5,527 bases of DNA from TMED27 sp037969235. GTDB lineage: Bacteria > Pseudomonadota > Alphaproteobacteria > Micavibrionales > Micavibrionaceae. Position 1 is the first letter of the stretch; each line of letters opens with the position of its first letter. The stretch is from assembly GCA_037969235.1 (NCBI GenBank), contig JBBKXA010000092.1, positions 1 through 5,527 on the forward strand. Reading direction: 5' to 3'. Made by a program: the position numbers and the translations under genes. Below, in pieces: positions 5,457 through 5,527 of the stretch. Below the pieces are notes generated by a model that saw nothing but the letters and a program-made list of their open reading frames with translations, made no database searches and was not told the DNA's origin.

Positions 5457-5527
5457 ATGCTTACACATATCTCCATCCGCGGGGCGCGGGAACATAATTT
5501 GAAAAATGTGAACGTGGATATTCCGCG
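5457..5527 (+). CDS. uvrA: UvrA, excinuclease ABC subunit A (N-terminus only; runs off window)
   Basis: UvrA is the ATP-driven damage sensor of nucleotide excision repair; as a dimer it loads UvrB at DNA lesions. Only the first 23 complete codons are present, but IRGAREHNLKNVNVDIPR (residues 7-24, the last codon cut by the window edge) is the hallmark UvrA N-terminus that precedes the first Walker A motif. The Met at 5457 gives a start of typical position, six residues before IRGA. An in-frame ATG at 5436 would add seven residues (MSIHILF). Neither start has a Shine-Dalgarno sequence. The promoter-like element ending just before 5457 favours 5457 and a leaderless mRNA. It is oriented away from ssb, as in many proteobacteria. 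Confidence 0.93.
   Translation, partial: MLTHISIRGAREHNLKNVNVDIP

Noticed and set aside
1..5527. CRISPR array, tRNA or rRNA gene, insertion sequence
   Set aside because: No regularly spaced repeats, no cloverleaf-like sequence, and no transposase or terminal inverted repeats were found in the gaps, all of which are 151 bases or shorter.

Overview
The window looks like chromosomal DNA from an alphaproteobacterium. The large helicase closely resembles the DinG/XPD-like ATP-dependent helicase I know from that class, and ssb and uvrA lie near each other and point apart, as in many proteobacteria. This placement rests on remembered family features, and I cannot name the genus. Base composition is moderate in the housekeeping genes and clearly AT-richer on the right. 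Hand counts of two 60-base samples gave about 50% GC at 1141-1200 and 40% at 4861-4920.

Layout: (1) 1-2488, plus strand: the C-terminal 828 residues of an iron-sulfur superfamily 2 DNA helicase, probably cut at its N-terminus by the window edge. (2) 2518-3488, minus strand: a probable two-gene operon, ssb followed after 2 bases by a secreted DUF2059 protein. It runs convergent with the helicase across only 29 bases. (3) 3570-3606: a rho-independent terminator for the next gene upstream. (4) 3621-4244, minus strand: a beta-class-like glutathione S-transferase with Gly where the cis-proline should be. (5) 4396-5404, plus strand: two AT-rich genes of unknown function, one small and secreted, one cytosolic. 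Each has its own TTGACA promoter, and the two promoters share the 11-mer TCATTGACATA. (6) 5457-5527, plus strand: the first 23 complete codons of uvrA, with a promoter-like element placed so that the mRNA may be leaderless.

How it fits together: helicase, SSB and UvrA all work in DNA repair and replication, so the backbone is a genome-maintenance neighbourhood. The GST and the two orphan genes look like an accessory insertion between ssb and uvrA. No RNA genes, insertion sequences, CRISPR arrays or alphaproteobacterial LexA boxes were seen. I see no convincing new multi-gene system. The best candidates for novelty are the two orphan genes with related promoters, the repeat pair in front of ssb, and the uvrA start region. 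No stretch longer than about 150 bases lacks a gene.
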